NCBI GenBank assembly: GCA_026315105.1
Contig: CM048744.1
Location: 351,913,168-351,977,167, forward strand
From: Locusta migratoria
Taxonomy: Eukaryota > Arthropoda > Insecta > Orthoptera > Acrididae
Direction: 5' to 3'
DNA: 64,000 bases
Part shown: positions 21,261-31,843 of the stretch, in pieces
Numbering within the stretch: the first letter of the stretch is position 1
How the letters are laid out: each line of letters opens with the position of its first letter
Notes under the pieces: generated by a model
Told to the model about the DNA's origin: nothing
The model's input: only the letters and a program-made list of their open reading frames with translations
Database searches by the model: none
Made by a program: the position numbers and the translations under genes

Positions 21261-21935
21261 ACAGGGTGTTCCACTAAGTGTGTTTGTCTCTGTAACTTAT
21301 AAAACAATAGGTGACGGGAAATTTTAATTCGATAGGTCAACACAAGAAATGTTACTTTCTGCGGAGCTATGAACATAGTTTATTGTATAATTTTCCAAAG
21401 AGTTACAGCCCAAAGATATAATTTTTTAATTGGAACAATAGTTTTTTCTATCGTGTATTGGATTCGTTTAAACCAGCTGCGTCCAAATCAATGTAAACTA
21501 CATTCCTATTACTGTTAGTTTGGGAGCTACAACCCTTCAAAGTTCCGGGGGCGGAGGCTGCGATAGCGTAGCTGACTGGCCGAGTGGCTATCCCCACTGT
21601 CTCATGACCACCAGCCAGTCAGCTAGGCTGTCGTAGCCTCTGCCCCCTAAACTTTGAAGGGTTGTAGCTCCCAAACTAACAGCGATAGGAATGTAGTTTA
21701 AATTGATTTGGACGCAGATGGTTTCAACGAATCCAATGCACGATAGAAAAAACTATTGTTCCATTTAGAAAATTATATCTTTGTGCAGTAACTCTTTGGA
21801 AAATGACACAACAAACTATGTTCATAGCTCCGCAGAAAGTGTAACATTTCTTGTGTTGACCTACCGCATTAAAACTTCCCGTCACCTATTATTTCATAAG
21901 TTACAGAGGCAAAGACACTTACTGAAACACCCTGT
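21261..21935. mobile_element. Foldback element, about 320-bp inverted arms
   Basis: The left arm 21261-21580 and right arm 21613-21935 are reverse complements over almost their whole length, with scattered mismatches. The ends acagggtgtt and (reverse complement) acagggtgtt match. The 32-bp centre follows gctgactggc and precedes gccagtcagc. The 109-codon ORF on the right arm is a by-product. A transcript or single strand would form a very long hairpin. Confidence 0.9.
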
Positions 21936-22051
21936 ATGTTTTTTCACAAACTTACGTGTTTTTAAATTGACACCCCACATTATTTCAACAGTAATCTATA
22001 GCATGACAAATGACGTAAACAACTCCATGGTTGCATCGCAATACGTCAATT

Positions 22052-22219
22052 ACATCGCGAGATATTCCAAAGCGACGTTGACGTTTGAAATACGCGAAAC
22101 GCGCGGCTAGAGCACGTTCTGAGACTCAGGCGAGAACCCCACGTTGCTCAGGACGTGCGCTAGCCGCGCGTTTCGCGTATTTCAAGCGTCTACGTCGCTT
22201 CGGAATATCTCGGGGATGT
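22052..22219. repeat. Palindrome, about 71-bp arms, 24-bp loop
   Basis: The left arm (22052-22122) and right arm (22147-22219) match as inverted repeats (acatcgcgagatattcc / ggaatatctcggggatgt; gaaatacgcgaaacgcgcgg / ccgcgcgtttcgcgtatttc). It is GC-rich in the middle and abuts the following tRNA-headed SINE. Confidence 0.85.
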
Positions 22220-22392
22220 GAAACTTCCTGGCAGATTGAAATTGTGTGCCGGAACCGGGACCCCAAACTGGGAACTTTGCCTTTCGCGGGCAACCGCTCT
22301 ACCGACTGAGCTATCCCGAGACACGATTCACGATGCCACCTCACAACTTTACTTCCGCCAGTACCTCGCCTCCTCCAACCGAAGAACGTCCT
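22220..22392 (-). repeat. SINE-D, tRNA-containing, truncated
   Basis: On the minus strand: ggaggcgaggtactggcgga, then a tRNA-like module with gatagctcagtcggtagagc and a B box (ggtcccggttccgg), ending aatctgccaggaagtttc. A longer relative is at 51816-52093. The pol III-type module lies in the 3' half. Confidence 0.8.
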
Positions 22393-23371
22393 ATTCACTG
22401 CCTCCTATTTCACTCGACAGCAGTGGACCCTGTGGAGGTAGCCCCACAGGATAATACTGTGGCAGCATCATCACCGCTTGCACTCGATGGGAGCGAGAAT
22501 CGCTCGACCTTAGTGTCGGTCCCCTGGAGCGCCGATGTCGAAGATGAGGCAGATCGGAATGCTGGCCCGCAGGATGGGGCACATACCACGGTGGCGCCCG
22601 ACAAAACTTCCGCCTAGTATTGCGGATTCACGCCCCCACATCCACCGGACATCTTAATAGCACCCCCTTCGACAGCAGCAGGAGCACGTCCGCAACACTA
22701 GCGCATTGCAACAATGAATCTTGCTACTATCCGAGCTCCTCACAAATTGGTGATGTACCGTGAAGCCGGCCGCGGTGGCCGAGGGGACTGAGGCGCTCCA
22801 GTCACGGTCTGCACGGCCACTGCGGTCGGGGGTTCGAATCCCCCCTCGGGCATGGATATTTGTGCCGTCCTTAATCTTAGCTAGTTCATAAGTAGTTTGT
22901 AAGTTTAGGGACTGATAACCCCGTAGTTAAGTCACATAGACTATACATACATTTGAATTTGAATTTGTACCGTGAAAACATTTACGCTGAGTCGGTATTG
23001 CCCTTCTCCAGGAACTGTTCGTCTCTGCTTTACACGCTCCTACCGGCTACGAAGCCCACATCGCTTACGCTCCGAGAATGGTAGCGGAGTTGCCATCCTC
23101 CTCCGCGAAGGGCTCCCTGCTGAAGATATGTACCTTCCTAATGCTAGGAGTGTGGCCCTTACACTGTTTGGTGTGCGTGTCATCAACGTATATGCACCGT
23201 CAGGTTCCAAGACACGTCGAGAACGACAGGTCTTCTTTGCTGACGAGGTAATGCCACTTTTTGAGGGTCCATTGGATATGTTGCTCGGTGAAGACTTCAA
23301 CTCTACACAGGGGCCCACTGACCAACTCCCCCAACATTCCCCCCTGTCTGCCATTATGGACCGACTATAAC
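22393..23371 (+). pseudogene. LINE ORF1 tail and ORF2 endonuclease, SINE-split
   Basis: An ORF1-like acidic tail ends at 22617. The ORF2 start is likely the ATG at 22714 (MNLATIRAPHKLVMYRE), the first block of an APE-type endonuclease. A SINE splits it at 22765-22965. Past the SINE, the reading LR*VGIALLQELF shows the xxIALLQE motif with Arg-to-stop, then a frameshift near 23070 leads into NGSGVAILLREGLPAEDMYL and VRVINVYAPSGSKTRRERQV, ending at LLGEDFNSTQGPTDQ, where the usual G-D-F-N motif reads GEDFN. RT is absent; similarity ends near 23371. It is a Jockey/I-type LINE by its endonuclease, and dead. Confidence 0.75.
22765..22965 (+). repeat. SINE-A with 11-bp TSD, inside LINE
   Basis: Full-length plus-strand copy (gccggccgcggtggccgagg head). 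The flanks tgtaccgtgaa at 22754-22764 and 22966-22976 are identical and come from the LINE endonuclease coding sequence, so the SINE is younger than the LINE. Confidence 0.95.
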
Positions 23372-24300
23372 TAATCGGTAAAAGAGGAACACTGTCAGAC
23401 ATCCTGTCTTCCTCCTGTAGGAGGGTGTCGTCGGAGGACGCTCGACTTCGCTTCTTCCCTTTCCTGGACGACCGCTGCTTCCGAACGTGCTGCCCCGTGT
23501 CCGTCCAGTTGAGCGCGAGCTCTCACTCGATGCGGTGTAGCAGCTGTCGGACCTGCAGTTGCTGTTCTATTTTCCAGTCTGGATCCTGCAGCTGGCGGAT
23601 ACGCACAGAGCCGAAATAAACTCTGGCCGAGGGGCACTGAGTCGACAGATATTTATGCGTCGTGTTTAGCCAGGAATTGCGAGAAATACGAAAGCGCCGG
23701 CGACGCGACACCCGCGGCTGTGCCGGAGCGCGCGGTGACGTCACAAGCCACGCGTGTGGCTGGGCCGTTTTTGCGTGAGGCGTGCCGACAGAAAACAAAC
23801 AGCAGCTTCATCCAGGACTGTGCGGCCTCTGCTCTGATTCAGGACACGCCTTCTGGATGCGCGGATGCGAGTCATAACGACTCGTTCCGGTAATGTTGCT
23901 TTCTGTGTACTATCAATAAAGCTGTAGAAACGGCGTGTCTGCTGGTTTGTTTGAACACGCTGACCTCCAACAGTAGCAGACGAATTTTCCTGGCGTTTTA
24001 TCATGTCACTTGAGCGTAGCTTGGTGACAACATAAAGGTTTCATTTAGTCAAAATCGAGTCATGGAGAACTTCGGTTTTGTAGTTATAGTGCAGACTGAT
24101 GATAATAACAATATAACAATATAATACATTCGTCTGACTCATTGGACGCCACTTCGGCGACTTGCCTACCCCAGTTATCGAACCGGGGAAAGGGGACTTA
24201 CCAGCTTAACGTGTAATCAGAACCACGTGTCGTTTCTGGCGACTCCTCACATCGTTGAGACGTGAAGAACGGGTTAAAACGCAGACTGAAAGAAAAGAAA
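23372..24300. other. Unassigned, partly GC-rich
   Basis: An AATAAA lies at 23918 and a (reverse strand) ggttcgat near 24178. The ORFs at 23395-23637 and 23741-24004 (minus) show no domain I know. The region could include an eroded LTR but no PBS, TG/CA ends or partner LTR can be defended. Confidence 0.35.
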
Positions 24301-24307
24301 AAAAAAT

Positions 24308-24380
24308 CCGACCGGGTTTCGATCCCACGACCGTTCTGTTTCCAGTGGAGCGCTTTACCCCAAGACCACAGGTGATATCG
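24308..24380 (-). repeat. tRNA-like sequence
   Basis: The minus strand reads cacctgtggtcttggggtaa for the D side and gtgggatcgaaacccggtcg for the T arm. Its A and B box positions suit a tRNA-derived repeat head. No body of a known SINE follows. Confidence 0.4.
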
Positions 24381-24390
24381 TTTAGGTGTT

Positions 24391-24424
24391 GGGGGGGGGG
24401 GGTGCAAGACCCCCCCCCCCCCCC
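24391..24424. repeat. G12 / 7-bp loop / C15 homopolymer hairpin
   Basis: Twelve G (24391-24402), then tgcaaga, then fifteen C (24410-24424). This can form a hairpin of pure G-C pairs or a G-quadruplex on either strand. Confidence 0.9.
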
Positions 24425-24485
24425 TTTGGCTACGTTCTTGGTCCTTAGGCTTACAATTTATCTGAAATAACTTCTGTTATCAGCA

Positions 24486-24588
24486 AAACACACACACACA
24501 TACATAGTTATCCATGCCCGTTGTAGAACTCGAACCTCCGTTGGCGAGCAACGCGCGCTCCGCAGCAAGTAAACTCCACCGCGACGTA
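24486..24588 (-). repeat. SINE-B fragment
   Basis: Minus-strand tRNA head (actcgaacctccgttggcgagc) plus a short CA-rich part of the tail; the rest of the tail is missing. Confidence 0.75.
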
Positions 24589-25082
24589 GTATGTATAAGC
24601 GCAAATATTTCTATAGGTAATTTGGAACAGTGTACCGCTCAATATTATATAAGAACGTTTTCGTCATTTGGTGTCTATTAAAAATAGCTGTTTAGAGTCG
24701 TATGTTTTCAGGCGAGTGGTATCTCCACCTACGCGTACCACCAGGTCGCCTATATTTCCCGAGGTTAGGGGCACTCCTCGACACAGTGACTAGAGCTCAC
24801 TCTCCCGCAGTGGACAACTTAAATGGCCAAACTTTGTTCACTTGCGGCAGACGTACGGCAAAACAGAAAAAACAAGTTTTCGAATTTTGTGATTGTTGTG
24901 TGGGACACCTGTTCGATGCTGAGAAAAAGAACCAACACACCGATGTCTGTAAATATCAAAGTATGACACAGTAACATATTTTCACTTGTACCTTTATATT
25001 AGAGTAGACGACGGAGCCAAGTGCAGTTCCTCCAGACGTGCTTCACTACTTTTGTCGCTGGAGGTGAATGCGAGGTGAGTAT
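24589..25082. other. Unassigned sequence
   Basis: A 90-codon plus-strand ORF at 24702-24974 shows no domain. No repeat recognised. Confidence 0.45.
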
Positions 25083-25090
25083 TATATACT

Positions 25091-26024
25091 TAGGGTTCGT
25101 ACGCCTCCTTTAAATCCTTAAAAAGTCCTTATTTCAATGACTAAATTTTAAGAGCCCTCTAAAACTCCTTACTTTAACATGTCCCAAAACTGACTTGTTC
25201 AAATGTAATTTCAGGTATCTTCGTTTTATTTTATTACTTTTGAAAAAGAGAATTAGGTTCAGAATTTTTAAGTCACTATGACACGATGATCTGCGGTGAA
25301 AGGTATATAGGTCTATCATGACAGCCATCTAGGTGTAGCACAGGTGAAACTACGATTTTCAACAGATGCATTATCCGCGCGCTGTTATAGAGAGCAGTTC
25401 TGCTACGAATCCGCGCATGCGCAGTAGGCAGCGCATGCCAAGAGGGTGGAACTGCAGTAAGCTTTCTGCTTTTTAATTGTAAATAGGTTAGGTTATTTGT
25501 ATACTATTGTTGACATCTGTGGACACCCTTTTAACTTCCAAGCTTTAAATTGGAGATTTATCTAATTTTTAATTTAAAAAAAAAGGCTATTTAAAGTGTT
25601 ACATAATAATGTGATGGAAAGCCCCATAAATTCCTTCATAACAAATGTGTAAAGTGTTCTGTATAATTTGTGGCCAAATATAGTGGCACTTTTTCACACT
25701 ACAATCTAAAAATCATTATCGTTGCACAAAGGGATGTTCATGCTACCTACTTTTAGATTCATTGAAGAAATGTTTTTCAGTGAGGCAAGGTATTCTTGTA
25801 TTTTCAAGTTTATGTATATGTAAAAATTAATTTGTTGAAGCCTACTGTTTATGAAATTGCACTTGTTTTACTTGTTTGAAGTTTTTAGGTACATTGTGTA
25901 TGCATGTAAGCAGTTACTCCCTAAAAACCTCTTATATTCAGAGGCTCCTTAAAAACTCCTTATATTCAGAGGCTCCTTAAAAACTCCTTAATTTTTTTTT
26001 TTTTTAAAGGGGGTACCACCCCTG
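25091..26024. mobile_element. Non-autonomous hAT-like element
   Basis: The ends TAGGGTTCGTAC (25091) and GTACCACCCCTG (26013-26024) form imperfect inverted repeats of hAT type. The flanking octamers tatatact and tatacgct match 6 of 8. Near the right end the words cttatattcagaggctcctt and aaaaact are repeated in tandem (about 25930-25990), followed by a T run. No transposase is present. Confidence 0.5.
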
Positions 26025-26032
26025 TATACGCT

Positions 26033-26925
26033 GCGCGGGCTGTGGCGCAAGCTGTACTAGTCTACTTCGAAGTGGACGCGCAAGGACCAGCAGAAACGTG
26101 CACTCATTATGCGGTGCACCTACCACTCGGGGAACCGTTTCCAACCATACAAAAAGGTGACATTTATAGACAAATTTGCGTCATTTGCAGAGAAACTGCA
26201 ATCAGACTATGGTAGAACTGCTTTGAGTCAGACGAAGCGACGTGAACATATGGGGACGCGTGCTTGCAGCTAAGCCAAGGATTATCGGCTACAGAGAGCT
26301 GGTCTACTACGTGTGTTCGCCCTCCTCAAGGCTGTCCTCAGCAGCCGTAGTGACTTCTTGGAGATGTAACGGTCCAGCTAGCTTGCTTGCTCTTACATTC
26401 GTCTGCACAGCTTTTAAACTGTATCTCGTTTCCCATGCCGAATAACAGGTACTCTTAAAATGTTGTTACACAACTGGCTACTGACTTGTTCTGCATACTC
26501 GTTGTCGCTGTGTGATTTAAACAGCAGAATTTTGTCGTGTATCTCGAAATCGAAAAAGCACAGTCACCCGAAGCGCGAAACCGAAAATTATAAATCGGTC
26601 AGGCTTTTGTGAATATTTCAGTGGTTCACGAAACCAGACTGGCCCGGCATTAACAGAACATACCAGCAGACATGATGAAGAGTATCAGTACAATTCCCAG
26701 GACAGAGCAGCATATCGTCTGTGTACTGGTCTGACTCATGAACCTCGTGTGGCTTACCGAGCACACTTGTGATTCAAGAGCGGAATTTAACAGACGATAC
26801 ATATTGCATAAGAATGCCTACGTCTTAACGGCGGGAAGCGTTGACAACCATTTTTATCTCTAACAAAAGTAGTTCACCAAGACATGATCTATTACTCTTA
26901 GACGTTTCGCTCAAACACTTCAGAA
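26033..26925. other. Unassigned, with a 64-codon frame
   Basis: A frame open from before 26024 to the TAG at 26213-26215 contains GDIYRQICVICRETAIRLW (one CxxC). I do not recognise it. The rest of the stretch is featureless. Confidence 0.3.
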
Positions 26926-26934
26926 CACCGTGTA

Positions 26935-27080
26935 TAACTATGAGCTGAAAGGAGACCTTCAACCTCGTCTTAACAGCAACTTGGTGTCCGTCTCTAATGA
27001 CCACGCTTTAGAGCGAACTTTGAAGTCTAATCTACCTTCCTTGCTTCCTACCTCCAAATTCTCAACTTATCCACATAGTA
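26935..27080 (+). repeat. SINE-E 3' fragment, eroded
   Basis: Shares tccgtctctaatgaccac with the tail of the SINE-E copy just downstream (ctctaatgaccatgatgtcg). The 5' head is absent. Confidence 0.35.
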
Positions 27081-27126
27081 CTGACGTAGCGTCCCTGCCC
27101 ATTTTACTCTTTACTTACGGCAATTA

Positions 27127-27620
27127 CAGAGTGAGGTGGTGAAATGCTAACACACAGGACTCGCATTCCGGGAGGACGTTGGTTCATATCCACTTCCGTC
27201 GATCCTGATCTAGGTTCTAAGTAATTTCGCTTTTATCACTTCAGGCTCATAACCGGGATGGATCCTATGAAAGGGCACGGCGAACACCAGCTAGAGAGAA
27301 GGTCGCGGCTCTGTCGTGTGACGTCACGAAGAGTAGGCCTGGATCACGTAGTTGACTGGCTGTCCGCTGGTGCACGGCTCACTGTGCCATAGCGGCCAGC
27401 CAGTCAGATACGTGATCCAGGCCTACTCTGCGTGACGTCACATGACAACGCCGCGACCTTCTCTCTAGGTGTTGTTGGGACTGTCAGTTTCCGTTGCCTT
27501 CCTTACCCAAAGAATCAGAGCATGAGTTCAGACTCTAATGACCATGATGTCGTCGGGACGTTAAACGCCAATGTTCCTTCTTTCGCTGCGTTTGACGGAT
27601 TCCCGTACGAGTTCGAGTAC
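27127..27620 (+). repeat. SINE-E split by a palindrome
   Basis: A tRNA-like head (ggtggtgaaatgctaacaca, B box region cgttggttcatatcc) is followed by gatcctgatctaggtt and gaaagggcacggcgaacacc. After the palindrome the tail resumes (ctctaatgaccatgatgtcg, gggacgttaaac). This is a widespread insect SINE type as I remember it. The interruption is 27291-27468. Confidence 0.7.
27291..27468. mobile_element. 178-bp palindromic MITE
   Basis: The arms 27291-27368 and 27391-27468 are inverted repeats at about 85-90 percent by eye (ctagagagaaggtcgcgg ... ccgcgaccttctctctag). The 22-bp centre can itself form gcac/gtgc pairing. It contains tgacgtca twice and gactggc/gccagtc at the inner ends, a feature shared with the foldback at 21261. 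Confidence 0.85.
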
Positions 27621-28020
27621 TGTGAGCATCTGCAGTGAAAGCATCGTTGTCATATCATTGCCTTAATTACGTACGTACGTCTGTCTTTGAGAGAATCGGC
27701 GAAACGCCGAGAGAAATAGGAAAGAACTGCACGTCAGTAGTGAGTAGACAAGCTGAGAATTTGAGTGTGGCGGGAAACGTGCTAGAGTAGTCGGTGCAGT
27801 TATGGTGACCACGTTGTCCACAAGTCGCACTGGTCAGCGCACCTGTTTAGGGGGCCCTGGTTTTCAATTTCCCGATCAATACAATTCAGTTGTGACTGGT
27901 AGTTAATTTCTGTAGCAACTTTGTGTCTTGTTTCGTAGCTGCTGCACATAAAAACTGTGTCTTTAAAAATGCATATTGCTGTTTATTATTCGCATTTATA
28001 ACTTTGAACCACCATCAGAA
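27621..28020. other. Unassigned sequence
   Basis: No frame or repeat recognised. Confidence 0.5.
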
Positions 28021-28023
28021 AAA

Positions 28024-28233
28024 ATAAACAGACTGATTACATTACTACGTTGTCTGCCTCCTTATCGATGTCAATCAGTAAAATATTCGTAAAATGTCAC
28101 TTGACATTAGGTATTGATAATAATGATTCATATTTATCATCTAGATATAATATCAAGTGACATTTTACGAATCTTTTATTGATTGTCGTGGATAAGGTGG
28201 CAGACAGTGTACCAACGTAACCAGTCTGTTTAA
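28024..28233. mobile_element. 210-bp foldback MITE
   Basis: The arms 28024-28106 and 28151-28233 are inverted repeats (cgtaaaatgtcacttga / tcaagtgacattttacg; aaacagactg / cagtctgttt). The AT-rich centre is about 44 bp. Confidence 0.85.
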
Positions 28234-28239
28234 TTTACT

Positions 28240-28780
28240 TTCCTGATAATGGTTAAAAACCAAGTCAGTAATGTTATAAATATAATAAACAAATGACGGT
28301 TGGGAATATGCATTTTAAAGCATATTATGGCTTTTACCACATATCTCAGTAGAAATTTGAAAACTGTGTTTCTTTGGACATGTCCGGAAGTTCGAAAGAC
28401 GTTATTTCCTGCCGTTTTACTTCGACGCACCAACCAGTCATGGTTTGGCACTTCGAAAAATTCTTCGGGGATGGAACAAGGAACACAATTGCAGTGGAAA
28501 GTGAAATAAGTTTCTTTTTGTTTAAAAAAACTTTTGTCACTTCCACTCGTCATTTGCTGAAAAGACCTCATCGGCCTAGAAGGAGACTGCTGGACAAAAA
28601 TAGTCCATCTGGAAAGACGACTTGGGTTTTGATCGGATGACGGCAGAAGTCACCTGGGGGATAGTAGATGTACTGATAACGGATTCAACATAGTGCGGCG
28701 ACAGAGATAGTAATGACACAACTGCCACAGCGCCACCTATGTGTGTAACCTTCAATAGGGAATGACTGCAGCCATAAGGC
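28240..28780. other. Unassigned sequence
   Basis: Overlapping small ORFs on both strands (28230-28640) without a domain I can name. Confidence 0.4.
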
Positions 28781-28833
28781 AGTATGCGATGTCAACGTGT
28801 GGAGCGAACACTGTGCCACGGAGATGCAGTCGT

Positions 28834-28938
28834 GCTTCCTACAGTGAGTTTGAAAGGGGTCCAATTGTGGGCTTCCGATTCGTGGAATGGTGCTTTTGGA
28901 GAATTACCACCCCAGTTGGACGTGCTGTGTCAGTTGCA
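28834..28938 (+). pseudogene. Tc1-like transposase N-terminal fossil
   Basis: The frame reads ASYSEFERGPIVGFRFVEWC then FWRITTPVGRAVSVA and TAA. This matches the first DNA-binding helix-turn-helix of Tc1 transposases (S-x-F-E-R-G-x-I-x-G, R-I-x-x-x-V-G-R). A continuation to about 29000 (RRRFERSR) is plausible. Everything downstream is missing or unrecognisable. Confidence 0.65.
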
Positions 28939-28999
28939 TAAAAAGGCAGATTGAATAGGTCACGTGAACATTTTGACACTTGCAGGCGACGTTTCGAAC

Positions 29000-29920
29000 G
29001 TTCACGTAGTACATACATTCGGCGAGATTGTCGTATTGTAAGAGAAATAGTGATAGATCAAACTAAAAGAAAGGAAACTGATTTAGGTTTGGATGGGTTT
29101 AAACTTGATAATATGATGCTAGCTGTTGGTTCTCTTATCTACTTTCATCGTAGGTGACCATCCATACCTATTCTCTTCTTAATTTTCCTTCAACCGAACC
29201 TCCTACATATTAGTATGGACACCGTGAACTGGTTCTCGGTTGTAACAAGACTACGGAACATGTGAGGCGCCTAGTTGCTGCTACCGCCCTGAGCAGCATT
29301 CATCAGTTTTGAGTTGTTTCAGCAACCTGTCGCCTTCTTCAGTAATTGTCCCAGCGCAGAAAACAGCACGCCACTCGTTGGTTCTTGCTCTTGCCCTATG
29401 GTGGATAGCTACGCACCTTATTCCTATTAAGTGATTAACTAAAGATGATTGGATGCCAGCTAATTTATTAGTCATAACTGCAGAAAATTAGCGAACTGCA
29501 CATAATTAACTATACTGTCCCTTGTCTATGCATTAAAGTTCGTAACTAATAAATAAACCATTAATCTGCTGTGACCATACAATATTTACGAACTGAAATG
29601 CTACCTGTTCAGTCTGAGCACCGAATCTGAACTGAACACGGCAGCGAGACCCGCGTACGTTTTAATCACTCTTTCTGGCTTCAAAACATGGCCGACGCGC
29701 ATCGTCTGCCTTTTTGTTAGTATTTTGTTCTCATTTAATATTGATTTTTATACATTTTATTCTATTATGACACACCTCTACATTGAGTGATTCTCAAATC
29801 TGAATATGATGTCTGTAAACCAGAAATATTACAGTACACCTACCAGAGCAGAGATAAGAGGGTTTGTGAGTCGAGAAGTGTCAACATGAACTGTAGCCAA
29901 ACGGTTTCTAGCAGTGGGAC
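29000..29920. other. Unassigned sequence
   Basis: Only chance-like ORFs; no repeat recognised. Confidence 0.5.
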
Positions 29921-29924
29921 TTTG

Positions 29925-30800
29925 GATGGGCTCGCACACATTTTCTGTCAGAGAGGACACAGTTCGTAGTAATTGATGGTAAGGCTTCGACTAAAACAGA
30001 GGTGATATCGGGCATTCCACAGGGTAGTGTTATTGGTCCTCTGCTGTTCCTTATTTACATAAACGATTTGGGAGAAAATCTAAGTAGATCTCTTACGTTG
30101 TTTGCAGATGACATCGTCATTTGCAGTCAAGTAAAATCATCTGAAGATCAAAACGAACTGCAGAAGGATCTGAATATCCCTATGGTGTAAAAATTGGCAA
30201 TTGACTCGAAATAATAAGTGTGAAGATGTTCACATGAATACGAAAAGAAATCTGTTGAACTTTCTTTACAAGATAAATAAATCAAACGTGAAGGCTGTAA
30301 ACTCCACAAAATATCTAGGAATTACTATTACTTCAGACTTAAACTGGAAAGAACACGTATATAATGTCGTGGGAAAGGCGAACCAGAGACTGCGTTTAAT
30401 TGGCAGAACCCTTAAAAGATGCAACAGAACTACTAAAGAAACTGCATACACTACACTTGTCCATCCTTTTTTGGAATATTGCTGCCCAGTGTGGGATCCT
30501 TATCAGGTGGGTTTGACGGAGGACATCGAAAGAGTCCCAAGAAGGGCAGCTCGTTTCGTATTGTCGCGATACAGGGGGAGACAGCGTTACGGAAATGATA
30601 CAGGATCTGGGATGGGAATCATTACAACAACGGCGCTCATCGCTGCGGCGTGGGCTACTTACGAAACTACAATCGTCAACATTTACCTCCGGATGCGAAA
30701 ATATATTGTTGACTCCCACTTACATAGGTTGAAATGACCATCAGAATAAAATACGAGAAATCAGAGCTCGAACGAATAGTTGGCGACAACGGTAAGTAGC
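29925..30800 (+). pseudogene. CR1-like LINE, RT 3' part
   Basis: Starts inside the RT domain: HFLSERTQFVVIDGK, GIPQGSVIGPLLFLIYINDL (about 30008-30067) and an intact catalytic FADD in LTLFADDIVI. After a frameshift and stop near 30187 it continues as FLYKINKSNVKAVNSTKYLG, VVGKANQRLRLIGRTLKRC and FLEYCCPVWDPYQVGLTEDI. It ends with IREIRART near 30780 without the (TGTAGA)n tail seen in its relatives at 48034 and 57650. Dead copy. Confidence 0.85.
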
Positions 30801-30889
30801 GGACGAAAGAAACTGATCGCAGGCGTCAGGCAGTTAGCTTGGACCTCGGCCAACATAACGTCATTCAAACATTGGTTGATTTGTGTCGG

Positions 30890-31721
30890 CGTCATAAAGT
30901 TGTTCTTGATTGAAAACGTCAGCTTACGAGCCTAATTCCTGTCACTTGCGGGAGATGTTACTGTTTTGTTTCAGCATGAAGAAAACAGCGGCTGAGTCTC
31001 ATCGAATGGTCTCGAGAACGTGTGGTAGGGACGCTGTTAATGAAAGAACGTGAGCTGTGCTTCCACGTCGACGGCTAAAGCGAATATTCATGGCTGCAAG
31101 ATCATGCTCTCCATTTGGTGGTCTACGGTCGGAGGTTGGAATCCCCCCTCGGAAATGGATATTTGTGCCGTCCTTAGCTGTAAGTAGTTCATAAGTAGTT
31201 TGTAAGTTTAGGGACTGATGACCCCGTAGTTAAGTCCCATAGACTCTACAAACATTTGAACATTTTTTTTTCCATTCGGTGGGACCAGGTCTGTGTCGTG
31301 TACTAAGAGTTATTAAACCAGATGAAACAATGACAGATGCTCGTTATTGAATGCAATTAATGCGTTTCAGCAAAGCATTATGACAACCGACCGCAATACA
31401 GTAAAAGGCACGACAAACGATTTTGCAGCACGACAACGCTCGACCCCACGTTTCAAGATATGTCAAAACTTACTTGAGAACGTTAAAATGGAAAGTCCTA
31501 CTCTACCCATAGTTTTCTCCAGACGTTGCTCCCTCTGTCATCTGTCTAGATCAATGGCGCATGGCTTAGCTGACCAACACTTTCTATCTCATGAAGAAGT
31601 CTCAAATTGGGTCGATTCGTGGATCGCTTCGAAAGACGATCATTTTTTTTGACGCTTGCTCCATACAGCGCCCGAAAGATGGGAGAAAGTAGTGGCCAGC
31701 GATGGAAAATTCTTCGAATGA
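30890..31721 (+). pseudogene. mariner transposase, deleted and SINE-split
   Basis: The N-terminus MKKTAAESHRMVSRTCGRDA starts at 30976. After a large internal deletion the frame resumes with STSTAKANIHGCKIMLSIRW, and the SINE at 31122-31270 splits the next motif WDQVCVVY. The C-terminus is clear: FRSMAHGLADQHF-like RSMAHGLADQHFLSHEEV, SNWVDSWIASKD, ERWEKVVASDGKFFE and TGA at 31719-31721. Several stops and shifts lie between, and the catalytic D34D region is scrambled. Terminal inverted repeats were not delimited. Confidence 0.85.
31122..31270 (+). repeat. SINE-A, 5'-truncated, in mariner
   Basis: The copy lacks most of the tRNA head (it begins in tctacggtcggagg). The flanks tccatttggtgg (31110-31121) and tccattcggtgg (31271-31282) match 11 of 12 and derive from the transposase gene. 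Confidence 0.9.
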
Positions 31722-31843
31722 TACATGTGCAACCAGTTTGTTTCATTATAGCCTCAAATATTGGAGAAAACGGCGGAAGCAAAGTTGTACTGTCGGTGTT
31801 TCAGCATGGATCGACACCTGGCACCTCGGTACAGCTTTCGCTA

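Noticed and set aside
22246..22617. 123-codon ORF as one protein
   Set aside because: Its first half is antisense SINE-D; only the second half could be LINE ORF1 tail.
23640..24010. Solo LTR with AATAAA
   Set aside because: No TG/CA ends, primer-binding site, TSD or second copy could be shown.
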